From positions 1-32,400 of the forward strand of contig JADLDK010000009.1 in assembly GCA_020846715.1 (NCBI GenBank): DNA of 32,400 nt. Direction: 5' to 3'. Below the pieces are notes generated by a model that was given only the letters and a program-made list of their open reading frames with translations, ran no database searches and was not told the DNA's origin. A program made the position numbers and the translations under genes. Below are positions 7,438-17,362 of the stretch, in pieces (position 1 is the first letter of the stretch; the number at the start of each line of letters is the position of its first letter). The stretch comes from Armatimonadota bacterium. GTDB lineage: Bacteria > Armatimonadota > UBA5829 > DSUL01.

Positions 7438-7959
7438 CGATGTCTCTCTAGGTGCGGCGGTCAACATTGAGTCTTGTTCCACAGAATGTACTTAAGTCCT
7501 TCGTCTGCACAGGCCCTTCATCCTGCAGGACATGGCCTATTAGTTTTATACCTTATCTGTTACTTATTGCCCCGTACCCCCACCAGAAGGCACACGCGCG
7601 CGTAGGCGCAAACCGAGTGACTTCGGCGCAGCCGTCACACGCCTGCCAGAGAATAGACGAAGCGTGCTGCGGCCAGGTTCGCACGCATAGCCTGTTCTTC
7701 TTGCCAGGCGTCCGTGAGCGTCATTCATACCTTCTAACGAAAATGTGCCGCGCCTGACTCCCGGCAACGTTCGCAACAGAGAACCTGTGTCCGGCACGAG
7801 GCAGATGCAGGACTTGGCGAGACAATCAGAAACGCTGCGAACCTTCGAAGGAGCTGCTGCAGGCGAATCGCTTTCTGTTGGCAGGAATCCGGGTAAGTCA
7901 GGGGCAATAGATTATGATGGCGCTTGCGACTGGCGCACAATTTGGCGACGAGGTGAACG
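7438..7959. other. Intergenic region between the divergent response regulator and rhaA
   Basis: 522 bp with no credible gene; the open frames here are short and of unnatural composition. An AT-rich patch at 7535-7575 contains TATAAA on the minus strand (7550-7545), a candidate -10 for the response regulator without a good -35. On the plus strand only weak boxes occur before rhaA (TTGCCA at 7701, TATGAT at 7913). No long inverted repeat or riboswitch-like structure was recognised. Confidence 0.6.
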
Positions 7960-9222
7960 ATGGCCCCAGACAGGATAGCCAGAGCTTATGAGCTGGCAAA
8001 GGAAAGATATGCGGAGCTGGGAGTTGACACAGACTCCGCAATGAGTCGGCTCAGCAGTATCCCTATCTCTTTGCACTGCTGGCAGGGCGACGATGTCGGC
8101 GGCTTCGAAAACGATGAAGGGCTGACGGGCGGGGGTATTCAGGCGACCGGAAACTACCCCGGTAAGGCGCGCAGCGCCGAGGAGCTGCGATCGGATCTGG
8201 ATGAAGCTCTCCGCTTGATACCCGGTACCCACCGGCTGAACCTGCACTCTTTGTATGCAGAGACGGGCGGCAAAAAAGTGGAGCGCAACGAACTCGGCCC
8301 TGAGCACTTCAGCGCATGGATAGACTGGGCGAAGTCCAAGGGCATGGGGATGGACTTCAACCCGTCATTCTTCTCTCATCCTCTGGCTGATGACGGCTTC
8401 ACACTGGCCAGCCGGGACAAAGCCACGCGCAAGTTCTGGATTGAGCACGCAGTCGCATGCCGCAAGATTGGCGAGGCGTTTGGGAAGGCTCTGCGCAGTG
8501 CGTGTGTTACGAACGTCTGGATTCCGGACGGGTACAAAGATTCTCCGATTGACCGCGCCGCCCCGCGCCAGATACTCACAGAGTCACTTGACGAGGTCTT
8601 TCGGGAGAAGATTGACGAGCGCTACAACCTGGATGCCGTCGAGTCCAAGCTCTTTGGCATTGGGTCTGAAAGCTATGTGGTCGGCTCACACGAGTTCTAT
8701 CTGGGATACGCCATCACCCGGCACAAGCTCTACTGCCTGGACGCGGGTCACTATCACCCGACGGAGATGATTTCTGAGAAGATTACTTCTGTCCTGCTCT
8801 ACTTGAACCAGCTCTTGCTGCACGTCAGCCGTGGAGTGCGCTGGGACAGTGACCACGTTGTGATTCTTTCAGACGAGCTTCGCGCAATAGCTGAGGAGAT
8901 CGTGCGTCACGGATACGAAGACCGTGTCCATATTGGGCTGGACTTCTTTGACGCCAGTATCAACCGCGTCGCGGCCTGGGTGGTCGGCACGCGCTCTATG
9001 CTGAAGGCGCTGCTCATCGCTCTCCTGGAGCCAACTGCGAAACTGAAAGACCTCGAGGCGGGCGGCGACTTCACATCTCGCCTCGCGTTGCTGGAGGACC
9101 AGAAAACGTTGCCGTTTGGAAGCGTCTGGGACTACTACTGCCAGAGCCAGAGCGCGCCAGTTGGGGAAGAGTGGTTGAGCGAAGTCAAGCGCTACGAGAA
9201 AGATGTTCTACTAAAAAGATGA
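7960..9222 (+). CDS. rhaA: L-rhamnose isomerase
   Basis: 420 aa, the usual RhaA length. It isomerises L-rhamnose to L-rhamnulose in the cytoplasm, a metal-dependent TIM-barrel enzyme. Family signatures are [15 protein letters not shown] near 36-50, the [12 protein letters not shown] loop (57-68), [11 protein letters not shown] (91-101), and the metal-site residues E237 ([17 protein letters not shown]), D261 with H264 ([10 protein letters not shown]), D296/D298 (WDSDHV) and D328 (IGLDFFDAS). The ATG has a GAGGTG ribosome site 5 nt upstream. The stop codon overlaps the start of the SGNH gene (ATGA), so the two are coupled. No rhaB, rhaD, rhaM or transporter is adjacent; an L-rhamnose-1-dehydrogenase-like SDR lies 13 kb away. 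Confidence 0.95.
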   Translation: MAPDRIARAYELAKERYAELGVDTDSAMSRLSSIPISLHCWQGDDVGGFENDEGLTGGGIQATGNYPGKARSAEELRSDLDEALRLIPGTHRLNLHSLYAETGGKKVERNELGPEHFSAWIDWAKSKGMGMDFNPSFFSHPLADDGFTLASRDKATRKFWIEHAVACRKIGEAFGKALRSACVTNVWIPDGYKDSPIDRAAPRQILTESLDEVFREKIDERYNLDAVESKLFGIGSESYVVGSHEFYLGYAITRHKLYCLDAGHYHPTEMISEKITSVLLYLNQLLLHVSRGVRWDSDHVVILSDELRAIAEEIVRHGYEDRVHIGLDFFDASINRVAAWVVGTRSMLKALLIALLEPTAKLKDLEAGGDFTSRLALLEDQKTLPFGSVWDYYCQSQSAPVGEEWLSEVKRYEKDVLLKR

Positions 9223-9899
9223 CATATCGGCAACTGGCGCTGTTGAGCGCGCTGATTCTAGCAATCACCGGCAGCGCCGTCTCTGCCCGCAATTCCGAGA
9301 AACTGTGGGCAAAAGACCTGGCCACGTTTGCCAGGGAAGATCGGAAGAGTCCGCCACCGAAAGAGGGGATTCTGTTTCTCGGCAGTTCCAGCATTCGTGC
9401 GTGGAAATCGCTCGAGACCGACTTTCGCGGGCTCCCCGTGTTCAACAGGGGCTTTGGCGGATCCATTATCAAGGACAGCACGGCGCTGGCTGACAGACTC
9501 GTTTTTCCTTACAAACCGCGCATGATCGTCTTCTACGCAGGTGACAATGACGTTGCTGCCGGGCACAGCGCTTCACAGATTGTAGAAGATTTTGCGCAAT
9601 TCGTAGACACAGTTCACGCGAAACTGCCGGGCACGCGCATCGTTTTCGTTTCTATCAAGCCCAGTCCTTCACGATGGAAGTTTCAGGGTGTTATGCGAGA
9701 AGCGAACGAGCGCATATTTGCGATGACTCTTCGGAATCCAAATCTTGATTTTGTCAATGTTTTTGACGCAATGTTGGACACAAACGGGCAACCTCGAAAA
9801 GACATCTTCACGTCCGATATGCTTCATATGAACGCTAAGGGCTATGCGCTTTGGACGGCACTGGTGACGCCGCATCTGAGGATACAGCAATCTCGCTGA
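9219..9899 (+). CDS. Secreted SGNH/GDSL-family hydrolase
   Basis: 226 aa from the ATG at 9219, which overlaps the rhaA stop codon by 4 nt. Residues 5-23 are a signal peptide. The SGNH blocks are visible: [10 protein letters not shown] (nucleophile probably S57), the NRGFGGS glycine block (~77-82), YAGDNDV (N110), and [10 protein letters not shown] with D200 and H203. It is probably an esterase or acetyl-hydrolase acting on polysaccharide side groups in the periplasm; coupling with rhaA suggests a substrate that yields rhamnose (inference). The last 21 codons overlap, on the opposite strand, the 3' end of the membrane glycosyltransferase gene. The catalytic His lies before that overlap, so both genes look real. 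Confidence 0.9.
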   Translation: MTYRQLALLSALILAITGSAVSARNSEKLWAKDLATFAREDRKSPPPKEGILFLGSSSIRAWKSLETDFRGLPVFNRGFGGSIIKDSTALADRLVFPYKPRMIVFYAGDNDVAAGHSASQIVEDFAQFVDTVHAKLPGTRIVFVSIKPSPSRWKFQGVMREANERIFAMTLRNPNLDFVNVFDAMLDTNGQPRKDIFTSDMLHMNAKGYALWTALVTPHLRIQQSR

Positions 9900-11901
9900 G
9901 ATGGAAGCTGAGTGCGCGACCGTCCGGCCAGGATTCGTGAATCAGGCGTCGTAACCGGGCTTTCAGTCCTACAGCGCTGTTTTGCCTATCATTCTCCAGG
10001 AGATACTGGCGGTAGGTCAACTCGGAAGAAGCGCGTACCTCAATGAGCGCATAGCGATATCTCTGAAGTGAACGCGGGAGGGGAAAGGTCGCGGTAAAGC
10101 GCCCTCCAGAGACGTCTTTTTCACCGAGAGGTACACCCATAGACGTGACCTGGAGAGTGAGAGGTCTGGACGAACCGGCTGGAGTTGCGCCCGAAATGGA
10201 CACGGACTTGTCCGCGCTATCTATCGGCAGCCAGACGCTTGCCTGAGGGCCGGCCCAACCATCGGCAGGGAAGACTCCACCTACTATCTGGGCGGGGTTG
10301 GCAGGCTCTTCCAGAAAACTCAGCTTCGGTTGGAATCGGCTCAACGATTCTCTTTTCAGAAGAAACTCATACATTTTTCTGAAATCCTGAGAAGGGACGT
10401 ATTCAAACGTCCGGTATCCCCCGAAGTCGTCTACCTCCGCACCACAGAACTTGCGCTCCTGGACCCAGGAATTCGGCGAGGACTCCATCTGTGTGGGCGT
10501 CACAATCAGGCGCACAGACTTCTCTGGGTGAGGAAGTCTGTCCAAACGCTGCCTGGTGGACGGCTGAAAGGCGTCTACAAAGCGCCGCTGCGCGAGGAAG
10601 GAGATTTCCGGCGCCTGTAGCCAATCCCAGTACCCAATGACGCCGCCTGAATCCACAAAGGAGCGCGCGCTTGCGGCAGCCTGCTTCTGGTAAGCTAACT
10701 CAGGACTCGCTACCTGACTGAAAACAGAGGCGATCTGACGCACAATGAGCAACGCCAACAGAACAGCGCCGCCCCACGCACAAAACGCTGCAAGTAAGGT
10801 TCTCAATCCAGAGTAAACGCCGATGCGCACTGCACAGAATAAGCTGTAGGCAATGAGAGGGCAGAAGAGAAGAGCGGCTGGCAATGTGTGACGCCACCAT
10901 CCCTGGTTAGGTGTAAACAGCCACCAGGCAAAGTTGACTCCGCAGAAAACGATCAGAAATATCTCTGCAAGCCTCCATGAGTCCCCTTTCACCGCTTTCA
11001 CCAGACGAGGCAGGCGCGCCATATGGTGCAGGAAGACTATGGCTGCGAGAAAGACGACTATCACGCCTGGCACCCCAAAGGCGCTTTGAAGCGCGTGGAG
11101 GCGATGCTGAAAACCGGACGAGCCAGCCTCCCCTGCCCCGCTTTTCAACAGGAAGTAAAACCCGAGCTTGGTTGCCAGGTATCCGTGCAGACCCAGTGAA
11201 GCGTACTGAACAACTTCCCACCCTATCAGCGGAGCCGCAAAACCGGCAAAGGCGCGGGCATAAAACGTGAAGGGAAGCCGCACAGCGGGCCACGAGACAG
11301 CAGTTTCCAGAACTCCAAGCGCAAGCAGCGGCGCAACTGTCATAACGAGAAGGAACTTGGTCAGAGCAGCCAGGCCAAAGCACAGACCAGCAACAACCGG
11401 CCGACGCTGCGCAAGTAGAAGCAAGCCCAGTAGCAACCAGAATACACCCGGTAGCTCACCAAGCGCCTTCAAGCCAAACTCAAAGACGCCCGGCATCGCA
11501 AGCGCAAGCAGCACTGCCAGCGTCGCCTGCTTTTTTCCGTAGAGGCGCGCGCTTGTGCACCCCACCAGAGCAAACGCTCCGATAAAGTACAGAAGCATTA
11601 CAAGACGTCCCTGCCAGAGGCCTGTACCAAACAGCTTGAAAGCGAGAGCAATCGGAGCCAGGACCGGCGGCCCAGTGCTGATCACAGGGTTGAAAGGAAT
11701 CAGGTGATCTGCCGTTGTCGCGTACCCGGCGCCTGCCGCCAGACTTGCGGGTATCTGCAGATTGAAGCCTTCGTCAAAATCCACACAGGCGCGCGAGGCA
11801 AAAAGGACGGCCAGCAAAGCGAGGATTAACAATCCCGGCGCAGTCAGCCGCTGGAGGAGCTGGTGAAAAACTGAAGAACCCGAGTGAGAGCTAACTGCCA
11901 T
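9835..11901 (-). CDS. GT-C fold glycosyltransferase-like membrane protein (ArnT/PMT/GT39-like)
   Basis: 688 aa. After a first membrane helix (about 20-37) comes the acidic motif DFDEGFNL (D41, D43, E44) in the first extracytoplasmic loop, the hallmark of polyprenyl-phosphate-dependent GT-C transferases, then GPPVLAPIALAFKLFGTGLWQGRLVMLL and about ten more helices up to residue ~400. Residues ~405-688 form a soluble extracytoplasmic region with beta-rich composition. Such enzymes transfer a sugar from a lipid carrier to glycans, lipids or proteins on the outer face of the inner membrane. Acceptor and donor cannot be told. The ATG at 11901 has no good ribosome site. The 3' end overlaps the SGNH gene by 65 nt, tail to tail. 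Confidence 0.82.
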   Translation of the reverse strand: MAVSSHSGSSVFHQLLQRLTAPGLLILALLAVLFASRACVDFDEGFNLQIPASLAAGAGYATTADHLIPFNPVISTGPPVLAPIALAFKLFGTGLWQGRLVMLLYFIGAFALVGCTSARLYGKKQATLAVLLALAMPGVFEFGLKALGELPGVFWLLLGLLLLAQRRPVVAGLCFGLAALTKFLLVMTVAPLLALGVLETAVSWPAVRLPFTFYARAFAGFAAPLIGWEVVQYASLGLHGYLATKLGFYFLLKSGAGEAGSSGFQHRLHALQSAFGVPGVIVVFLAAIVFLHHMARLPRLVKAVKGDSWRLAEIFLIVFCGVNFAWWLFTPNQGWWRHTLPAALLFCPLIAYSLFCAVRIGVYSGLRTLLAAFCAWGGAVLLALLIVRQIASVFSQVASPELAYQKQAAASARSFVDSGGVIGYWDWLQAPEISFLAQRRFVDAFQPSTRQRLDRLPHPEKSVRLIVTPTQMESSPNSWVQERKFCGAEVDDFGGYRTFEYVPSQDFRKMYEFLLKRESLSRFQPKLSFLEEPANPAQIVGGVFPADGWAGPQASVWLPIDSADKSVSISGATPAGSSRPLTLQVTSMGVPLGEKDVSGGRFTATFPLPRSLQRYRYALIEVRASSELTYRQYLLENDRQNSAVGLKARLRRLIHESWPDGRALSFHLSEIAVSSDAASPVPSKAHSP

Positions 11902-11954
11902 AGGAGTAGAGGCTCACCGGCCCAGAGCGAAAAAAACAGGGGAAAAAGAAAAAG

Positions 11955-12027
<73 letters not shown>

Positions 12028-12039
12028 ACGTCGCATCTA

Positions 12040-12045
12040 TTTATA
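12040..12045 (-). promoter_or_regulatory. Candidate -10 box of the tRNA-Ala gene
   Basis: TATAAA on the minus strand ends 12 nt before the first base of the tRNA, a normal distance for a tRNA promoter. About 17 nt upstream a TGGAAA is a poor -35. The 116-nt gap up to the next gene holds nothing else recognisable. Confidence 0.45.
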
Positions 12046-12143
12046 GCATGCATTCTGGCGTTTTTCCAGCGTTTCTTGCAGTCTTTTCACTTTGCTTCAT
12101 AAGAGTTACGCACTTCATCGCCCGGCGCACTATCGCCCGCTGA

Positions 12144-15100
12144 CTACGGAGAGCTGGCAAGCCTGACGATGGAGCGCTCGATTCGGCTGCTGATGCGAGG
12201 CTCGCCCCACGCGCCCCAGTCTGCGACGGTATTGTTTTGTGGGCCGCAATCTGACATCAAGCGCAGCGATACTTGTTTGCCCGCCCAGGGGGAAAGATCC
12301 GCATCCAGTGGCGTCCACCGCCGCTGCGCCCACGTCTCCTCTGCCACCTTGACAGGCGCTTTGCTCGGTTCGAGAACCCACACGGAGAATACCACACCAT
12401 CTGTGTTTGCGCCGCCATCCTTTATGCCCACATAACTGTAGAAGCCCGCGTTCTCAGGCACGACGAAAGGCAAGCTGTCTCCAAATACCGCGCCCACTTT
12501 GCCGATGTAGGGTGGATGGGTGAAAATGGCACGCTTTGTTACTCCACCACTCGTTATCTGCTCCACGTTCCACTGAGCGCCACTCGCACTGTCAGATGGT
12601 GTCTGCCTGTTCTGGCGATCGACAGTGGCCCAGTTCCACGTCCAAGACGGTGACGTTAGATCAAGGTTGATAAGGCTGCCTTTTTCGACGATGAAATTGA
12701 TCTTCTTCGTCAGATCCGGACGCATGCGATCCACGACGACAAGACTTGCCGGACCTGTGACATCGCTCTGCGGGCGCACGCTCAACAGGAGCTGACCGCG
12801 CTTTTTCTCATCCGCCTGTGGACTGAGCGCAGCGGACACACCCGCTACCTGTTGCAACTCCAAATCTGTTTCCTGGCCACCGGCGTCTTCCTGGACAGTC
12901 ATCTGTAGAGAACCATCTGAAAGCGTCCGGGCACTTCCAAAGACAAGCGGTAATCCTCGCTTCACGTCAACATCAACAGCGGCTCCCGCGGCGGACAACC
13001 ACGTGTGCCCCTGCGCGCCGGCCGGAACGCTGAACACTATACCAGAGTCAGAGGTGATGCTCTGGCCAGGCGCCGCCTGCAGAGAAGGTAGTGCAGGAGG
13101 CTCTGGCAGGTCTTTCCCAGGGGAAAATCTGTACGTTCGCCCACCCGGTACCGTGTCAAACCAGAGGTAGCCTGCCTGCCCTCTCCTTACAGATCGAGAA
13201 CCTAGAGACCGGCCGTTCGCGTCAAGAGCTTCGACGCGACCACCTCTTGCGCCACTCTTGAAGCCGATCTCGCTGTTGCCTCCAATATCCATCCGAGTGT
13301 CACCCGTGAGAACGACTGCGCCCGAACACGCCAGCGAACCCACTCTCTGCATAGTTCCGCGACTGTCCAGGTACTCGTACTGCGGAGTGTGACAGTAGTC
13401 CGTCCGTTGTCCGCCGGAGAGCGCAGAGCTTTCAAACAGATCTGAGTCCGGACTCCACGCCGCCCATCCCCACGCAGGCAGAAAAATCTGCCCACGGGGC
13501 GTCTCAATCTCCCAGGGGTCATGAGATCCGTTCACGAAAAGCTGCAGGACGCCGTAATCCACACGCAACCGGGACAGAGAAAAGAAACCCTTGTCCAGGG
13601 CTTCTGAAGCGCTGGCGAAACGGCCATCACCGTCCGCGTATTCGATCTTTTTCGGCGTGACTCCCGCGTAAAGCGCGGTGACTGGCCGCAGCATATAGTA
13701 GCTGCGGCACGTACGCGAAATCCCATACTTCTCTTCGACAAGCCATCCGATGTGCCCGTAAGCCAGAGTTGCGGCAAGAAAATGGTCTATGGAGGCGTCA
13801 ATGCGCTGCGGTTGATCCCATCCCGGGTCGTTGCGGAAGAACTGCGCGGTCCAGGGCACCCCAATATCCGCTTCTTTCGGATGTATCTGATACAGATCGA
13901 AGGCGACATTCAGCGGCTCCTGCGCAGGGTCAACGCCGGGGTAGCACAGCCCATAGTTGCCAGTCGCCAGCCCCGCATAGTAGCACTGATAGCTGCCTTC
14001 GGAGTGCACGATTCCGTAAACACGCTGGTCGTTCAGCAGCAATTCGCCGTAACAATAGAAAGTCTGAGCAAACGTCCCTGCACCCGGGACGCGTGCGTCG
14101 AAGTCTGTGTAGACCCACGGAGCAATCGCTGTCTGAACATCGGTGTAAGCTGCGTCGGTGTCGAACTTCTTCTGAATCTGAGGCGCCAGCAGTGCGTCAA
14201 GTTCAACGGCCCGTGACGGCTTCAGAGCGTAATTGCGCGGCCACGCAGGACGCCAGTCACCGTTCGGCTCTCTCTGGACGTAGTCTTCGTTCCAGAAAGC
14301 ATTCACAGGCGCAAAGTCGGTATAGTTGGTGTAGAGACCAGCGCGCCATCCGAGCGACTTCTGATGAGCGATGTAGTTCTCAAGGGCTTCATCCCCGCCT
14401 CTGCCAGGCGCAGCCCGGGTGCGCAACGTGAAGCTTTCTCCGTTGTCTCGCCACGTGATCTCGTGGTTGCACTGAATGAGATTCTTGATCCCGTAGGATG
14501 CCAGCACGTCCGAGCGGTCCATCTCCTGCTGATAGTTTTGCGGCCCCCAGCTCTCCTGCCACAAATACTCACCAGCCAGCTTGACATTCGCAGCGGGCGG
14601 GTTGTCTATGGTCGGATAGACTTCTTCGAAGGTCGGTGAAAGTGTGACGAAGAAGCGCTCGTAGAGATCGTTGCGCCTGCCGTCCGTTCTTGGAAGATAG
14701 CGCACACCCCCATTGACGCGGGCGGAAGAACCCTGAATGTCAGTTTGCGCATAGAGTGCGGACGCATTAGAGCGATACCAGTCCGCCCACACCGAGCCAA
14801 AATAGGCGCCTGCGTCAGAGCGCGCCATCAGAACGGCAGGGTTCCCGGGAGCAATAGTCAGGTAGGGAGTGAAGATAAGCTGAGGGGAACTGACGCCCTC
14901 GAAGCGCCCGAAATCCAGACCGGTCGCATCCCCACCCCTGCACACACAGTCCACTACAAGAGATTTCTGCCAGATGCGCACAGTCCACTCTACCGACGTA
15001 CCTTGGATCCTGTAAGTAGCCCGAACGGTGTCACCTTCGCGCCGTGCGCTGACAAAGGCAGGGACACGCCCGTCTTCAAACAGGACACCAGCGCCGGAGA

Positions 15101-16034
15101 GCGGACGAAGCGTCTGTCCGCTTATCTGCGCGCTGACAGTGTCTGGAGGGCCTTTCGACGGCTCCCAGAAGTAGCTGACATCTGCGCTATTGCCCGATGA
15201 ATAGCGAAACGTAAAGCGTCCGCCTGCTTCAGAAACGGTGCTAGTGGACGGTCCACTGAGGCTCATCGGCAGGATAGTCTGCTCTCTTGTGGGAAACGGC
15301 AGACGCCCCTGCCCGGTGTTCAGTCCCGCGCTTTGACCCTCAAACATGTCAACACCGCGCTTTGGGCGTGGCGCAAAAGAAAGAGGCTTGAGCTCTTCTT
15401 TGTAGAAAACAAGGTTGTCGAAGTAGATGGCGCGCTGCTGGGTATTGGTGACATTCCTGATGCGAAAGCCGACAAACTCACCACCCTGCAGCCGACTGCG
15501 AACATCGTCAGGAATTCGCTTGTGCACAAGCCACCACTGCATCCACCGGACATTGACGAGCGGGACTTCTATATTCGCGCCTGCTGCGTCTTTGAACAGC
15601 AGTGAAATGTCAATGCGAGGTGTTGAAGGGTCGGGAGCGAACTCCCAGTTGTTGCCGTAAATCCACACGTTGGCGCTGTTGAAGTCAGGTGGCAGAGGAA
15701 TTGGTGTGTCGCGGCGCAAAACGATCTCACTCTGTGGACCAACGCCCTGGTAAGAGAGCTTCGCGACATACTTGCCAAATAGCTGCTGTTCTCGAGTCCG
15801 TCCGAAATCAGCCTGGGCGCCACCTGTCTCTTCGATAGTCCAGTTGAGCGGTTCCTGAAAACTCTCCTGGCCCTGGCGCTGATCGGAGTCCCGGTGCGCC
15901 CAGTCCAGTTCATATGGACGCGAACCGACAGGCCCCACGGGGTCAGAGGTTTCGTGCACCTGCTTGACCTCTGCTCCCTGCGCCATAGACACAGCCGCGA
16001 GCGCACAGATTAGAGCCCAAACAAGAAGGCGCAC
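12144..16034 (-). CDS. Large secreted glycoside-hydrolase-like protein (TIM barrel plus beta-sandwich modules)
   Basis: 1296 aa, GTG start with GAGGAG 11 nt upstream. A signal peptide (1-20) is followed by an N-terminal beta-sandwich (about 45-215) and a second beta domain (250-470) resembling the super-sandwich found before glycosidase barrels. Residues ~485-830 look like a TIM barrel. Candidate catalytic acids are D632 in AAYTDVQTA and E679 in IVHSEGSYQ, placed like nucleophile and acid/base in GH31/36/97/101-type clans. The C-terminal region (about 1130-1290) ends in a jelly-roll of carbohydrate-binding type (GFYSYVGIKDGG, VVFSVWVLEP, VSLRLMSDCG). I cannot assign a GH family. Last gene of the run that starts at 18382, 52 nt after the enoyl reductase. 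Secretion and a role in polysaccharide breakdown are likely; the substrate is unknown. Confidence 0.75.
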   Translation of the reverse strand: MRLLVWALICALAAVSMAQGAEVKQVHETSDPVGPVGSRPYELDWAHRDSDQRQGQESFQEPLNWTIEETGGAQADFGRTREQQLFGKYVAKLSYQGVGPQSEIVLRRDTPIPLPPDFNSANVWIYGNNWEFAPDPSTPRIDISLLFKDAAGANIEVPLVNVRWMQWWLVHKRIPDDVRSRLQGGEFVGFRIRNVTNTQQRAIYFDNLVFYKEELKPLSFAPRPKRGVDMFEGQSAGLNTGQGRLPFPTREQTILPMSLSGPSTSTVSEAGGRFTFRYSSGNSADVSYFWEPSKGPPDTVSAQISGQTLRPLSGAGVLFEDGRVPAFVSARREGDTVRATYRIQGTSVEWTVRIWQKSLVVDCVCRGGDATGLDFGRFEGVSSPQLIFTPYLTIAPGNPAVLMARSDAGAYFGSVWADWYRSNASALYAQTDIQGSSARVNGGVRYLPRTDGRRNDLYERFFVTLSPTFEEVYPTIDNPPAANVKLAGEYLWQESWGPQNYQQEMDRSDVLASYGIKNLIQCNHEITWRDNGESFTLRTRAAPGRGGDEALENYIAHQKSLGWRAGLYTNYTDFAPVNAFWNEDYVQREPNGDWRPAWPRNYALKPSRAVELDALLAPQIQKKFDTDAAYTDVQTAIAPWVYTDFDARVPGAGTFAQTFYCYGELLLNDQRVYGIVHSEGSYQCYYAGLATGNYGLCYPGVDPAQEPLNVAFDLYQIHPKEADIGVPWTAQFFRNDPGWDQPQRIDASIDHFLAATLAYGHIGWLVEEKYGISRTCRSYYMLRPVTALYAGVTPKKIEYADGDGRFASASEALDKGFFSLSRLRVDYGVLQLFVNGSHDPWEIETPRGQIFLPAWGWAAWSPDSDLFESSALSGGQRTDYCHTPQYEYLDSRGTMQRVGSLACSGAVVLTGDTRMDIGGNSEIGFKSGARGGRVEALDANGRSLGSRSVRRGQAGYLWFDTVPGGRTYRFSPGKDLPEPPALPSLQAAPGQSITSDSGIVFSVPAGAQGHTWLSAAGAAVDVDVKRGLPLVFGSARTLSDGSLQMTVQEDAGGQETDLELQQVAGVSAALSPQADEKKRGQLLLSVRPQSDVTGPASLVVVDRMRPDLTKKINFIVEKGSLINLDLTSPSWTWNWATVDRQNRQTPSDSASGAQWNVEQITSGGVTKRAIFTHPPYIGKVGAVFGDSLPFVVPENAGFYSYVGIKDGGANTDGVVFSVWVLEPSKAPVKVAEETWAQRRWTPLDADLSPWAGKQVSLRLMSDCGPQNNTVADWGAWGEPRISSRIERSIVRLASSP

Positions 16035-16086
16035 TAGACTAGCGGCTCCTCAGAATCAGTCTCTGCACTGACTCTGGCCGTTGCGG

Positions 16087-16905
16087 CTAGTCCACAATGA
16101 ACTCACCACCATCCACCCCGATGATATTGCCGGTAATCCAGTAGGTCTCCGGGCGCGCGAGCGCAACAATGGCGCTGGCGACGTCTTCGGGAGTAGTCAG
16201 GCGGTTATAGGGGTTCTTGGCGGTGGCGAACTCGATCATCTGCTCACTGCTCGGGATCTTACGCAGCGCTGGAGTATCTGTTACTCCGGCTCTCAGCGAG
16301 TTGGCGGTAATGCCGTAAGGCGCAAGCTCAAGCGAAAGCTGGCGAATATGAGAGTTGAGCGCGCACTTTGCGGCTGACACAGCGCCGTAAGCTGGCCACA
16401 TTCGTTCGTCTCCCGCACTCGTCATCCCGTAAATGCGTCCACCCCTGTCCAGCAGCTTTGCCCGCAACAGGTCCTGAACCCACCACACGAGACTGCTGCC
16501 CATAACATCAACAGTCATATCCATGTTGGATTTGTTAATGGCGTCTTCCGGGCGCTCGGTGATGTAGGGCTTTAGTGTGCCAAAAGCGAGCGAATGCAGA
16601 AGTACCCGCACACGCTTTCCTTCCGGCGCACCCTGGAGGAGCTCCAACATCTGGGTGACAACCTCGCCGCGTTTGTCCTCATCGGCCGCATTGACGTTGA
16701 AGAATATTGCTTTTCGTCCCGCCGCTTCGATATCCGTTTTGAGTCTGTCCACATTCTCCATGGTGGAGCGCCGATCCAGGTGCACACCGAAGATGTTCAT
16801 ACCGGCTTCACTGGCCAGTGCCCTGCACGCAGCCGCGCCAAAACCGCTGGATGCGCCCAGAATCAGCGCCCAAGCCCCCTCAAGGGACGAAACGTTCTGT
16901 GTCAA
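16087..16905 (-). CDS. Enoyl-[ACP] reductase-like SDR (FabI/FabL type)
   Basis: 272 aa. The Rossmann SDR fold starts with GASSGFG (residues 17-23). The feature that sets it apart from ordinary SDRs is the active-site spacing Y173-x6-K180 (PAYGAVSAAK), typical of enoyl-ACP reductases, together with LLHSLAFG (cf. HSIAF in FabI) and ANSLRAGVTDTPALRKIP near the substrate loop as in FabL/FabI. It would reduce enoyl-ACP in the last step of fatty-acid elongation. I chose the TTG at 16905, with GGAGG 9 nt upstream and clear of the preceding gene; an alternative TTG at 16947 would add 14 residues and overlap the DUF4870 gene by 23 nt. Third gene of a four-gene run. Another enzyme of the class may exist elsewhere; essentiality cannot be judged. 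Confidence 0.82.
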   Translation of the reverse strand: MTQNVSSLEGAWALILGASSGFGAAACRALASEAGMNIFGVHLDRRSTMENVDRLKTDIEAAGRKAIFFNVNAADEDKRGEVVTQMLELLQGAPEGKRVRVLLHSLAFGTLKPYITERPEDAINKSNMDMTVDVMGSSLVWWVQDLLRAKLLDRGGRIYGMTSAGDERMWPAYGAVSAAKCALNSHIRQLSLELAPYGITANSLRAGVTDTPALRKIPSSEQMIEFATAKNPYNRLTTPEDVASAIVALARPETYWITGNIIGVDGGEFIVD

Positions 16906-16914
16906 CCCGAAGAT

Positions 16915-16920
16915 ACCTCC
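16915..16920 (-). promoter_or_regulatory. Ribosome-binding site deciding the enoyl reductase start
   Basis: GGAGGT on the minus strand lies 9 nt before the TTG at 16905. It supports this start over the longer TTG at 16947, which has no purine-rich site. Confidence 0.5.
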
Positions 16921-16924
16921 AACT

Positions 16925-17353
16925 TCACGAAACCAACCGCACAACAAACGGATATCGATAGTACTGTCCGTTGCTGGCCGCTAACCCCGCTAGAATACCG
17001 AAAACCAGATCAAGAATCAAGAGAGCGCCAAATACCAGGATCGCTGCCGGCACGACGATCAGAGATCCAACTCCGCAGGTTACAAGAGTTAGCATCGTCC
17101 CCGCAAGTCCAAAGATGAGCGCGGCAATCAGAATTGTCAACTGAAAATTGAGCGCCTCTTTTGCCTGGTCAGCGATATAGGCGGACTGATCCTTCTCTAT
17201 CAGCCAGACAATAAGCGGGCCGATAAGGCCCAGCAGTCCCCAGTTCGCCAGAAATACTGAGAGAAGAGACCCGGACAGATGCGCGGCCACAGCCCAGTTG
17301 CGCTCCCGTGCCGACGGTCCGGCTCCACTGTGCGGCGGAAGTAGTGTTGCCAT
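16925..17353 (-). CDS. DUF4870-family small membrane protein
   Basis: 142 aa with a soluble N-terminus of about 20 residues, then three or four membrane helices (about 22-52, 70-90, 93-125). The DUF4870 signature is present: NWAVAAHLSGSLLSVF, GPLIVWLIEKDQSAYIADQAKEALNFQLT and a helix pair ending in YRYPFVVRLV. The family is widespread and without known function; proposals include membrane homeostasis, but nothing is proven. It begins 9 nt after the stop of the AdkA/NDT-like gene and ends 19 nt before the enoyl reductase start, so it is cotranscribed with both. Family call firm, role unknown. Confidence 0.9.
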   Translation of the reverse strand: MATLLPPHSGAGPSARERNWAVAAHLSGSLLSVFLANWGLLGLIGPLIVWLIEKDQSAYIADQAKEALNFQLTILIAALIFGLAGTMLTLVTCGVGSLIVVPAAILVFGALLILDLVFGILAGLAASNGQYYRYPFVVRLVS

Positions 17354-17362
17354 GGCAAAGCG

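Noticed and set aside
13752-14431. Plus-strand open frames of 154 and 220 aa inside the secreted glycosidase gene
   Set aside because: Opposite a long, coherent 1296-aa protein with signal peptide; the Ser/Arg-rich translation of the longer one is typical of a shadow frame.
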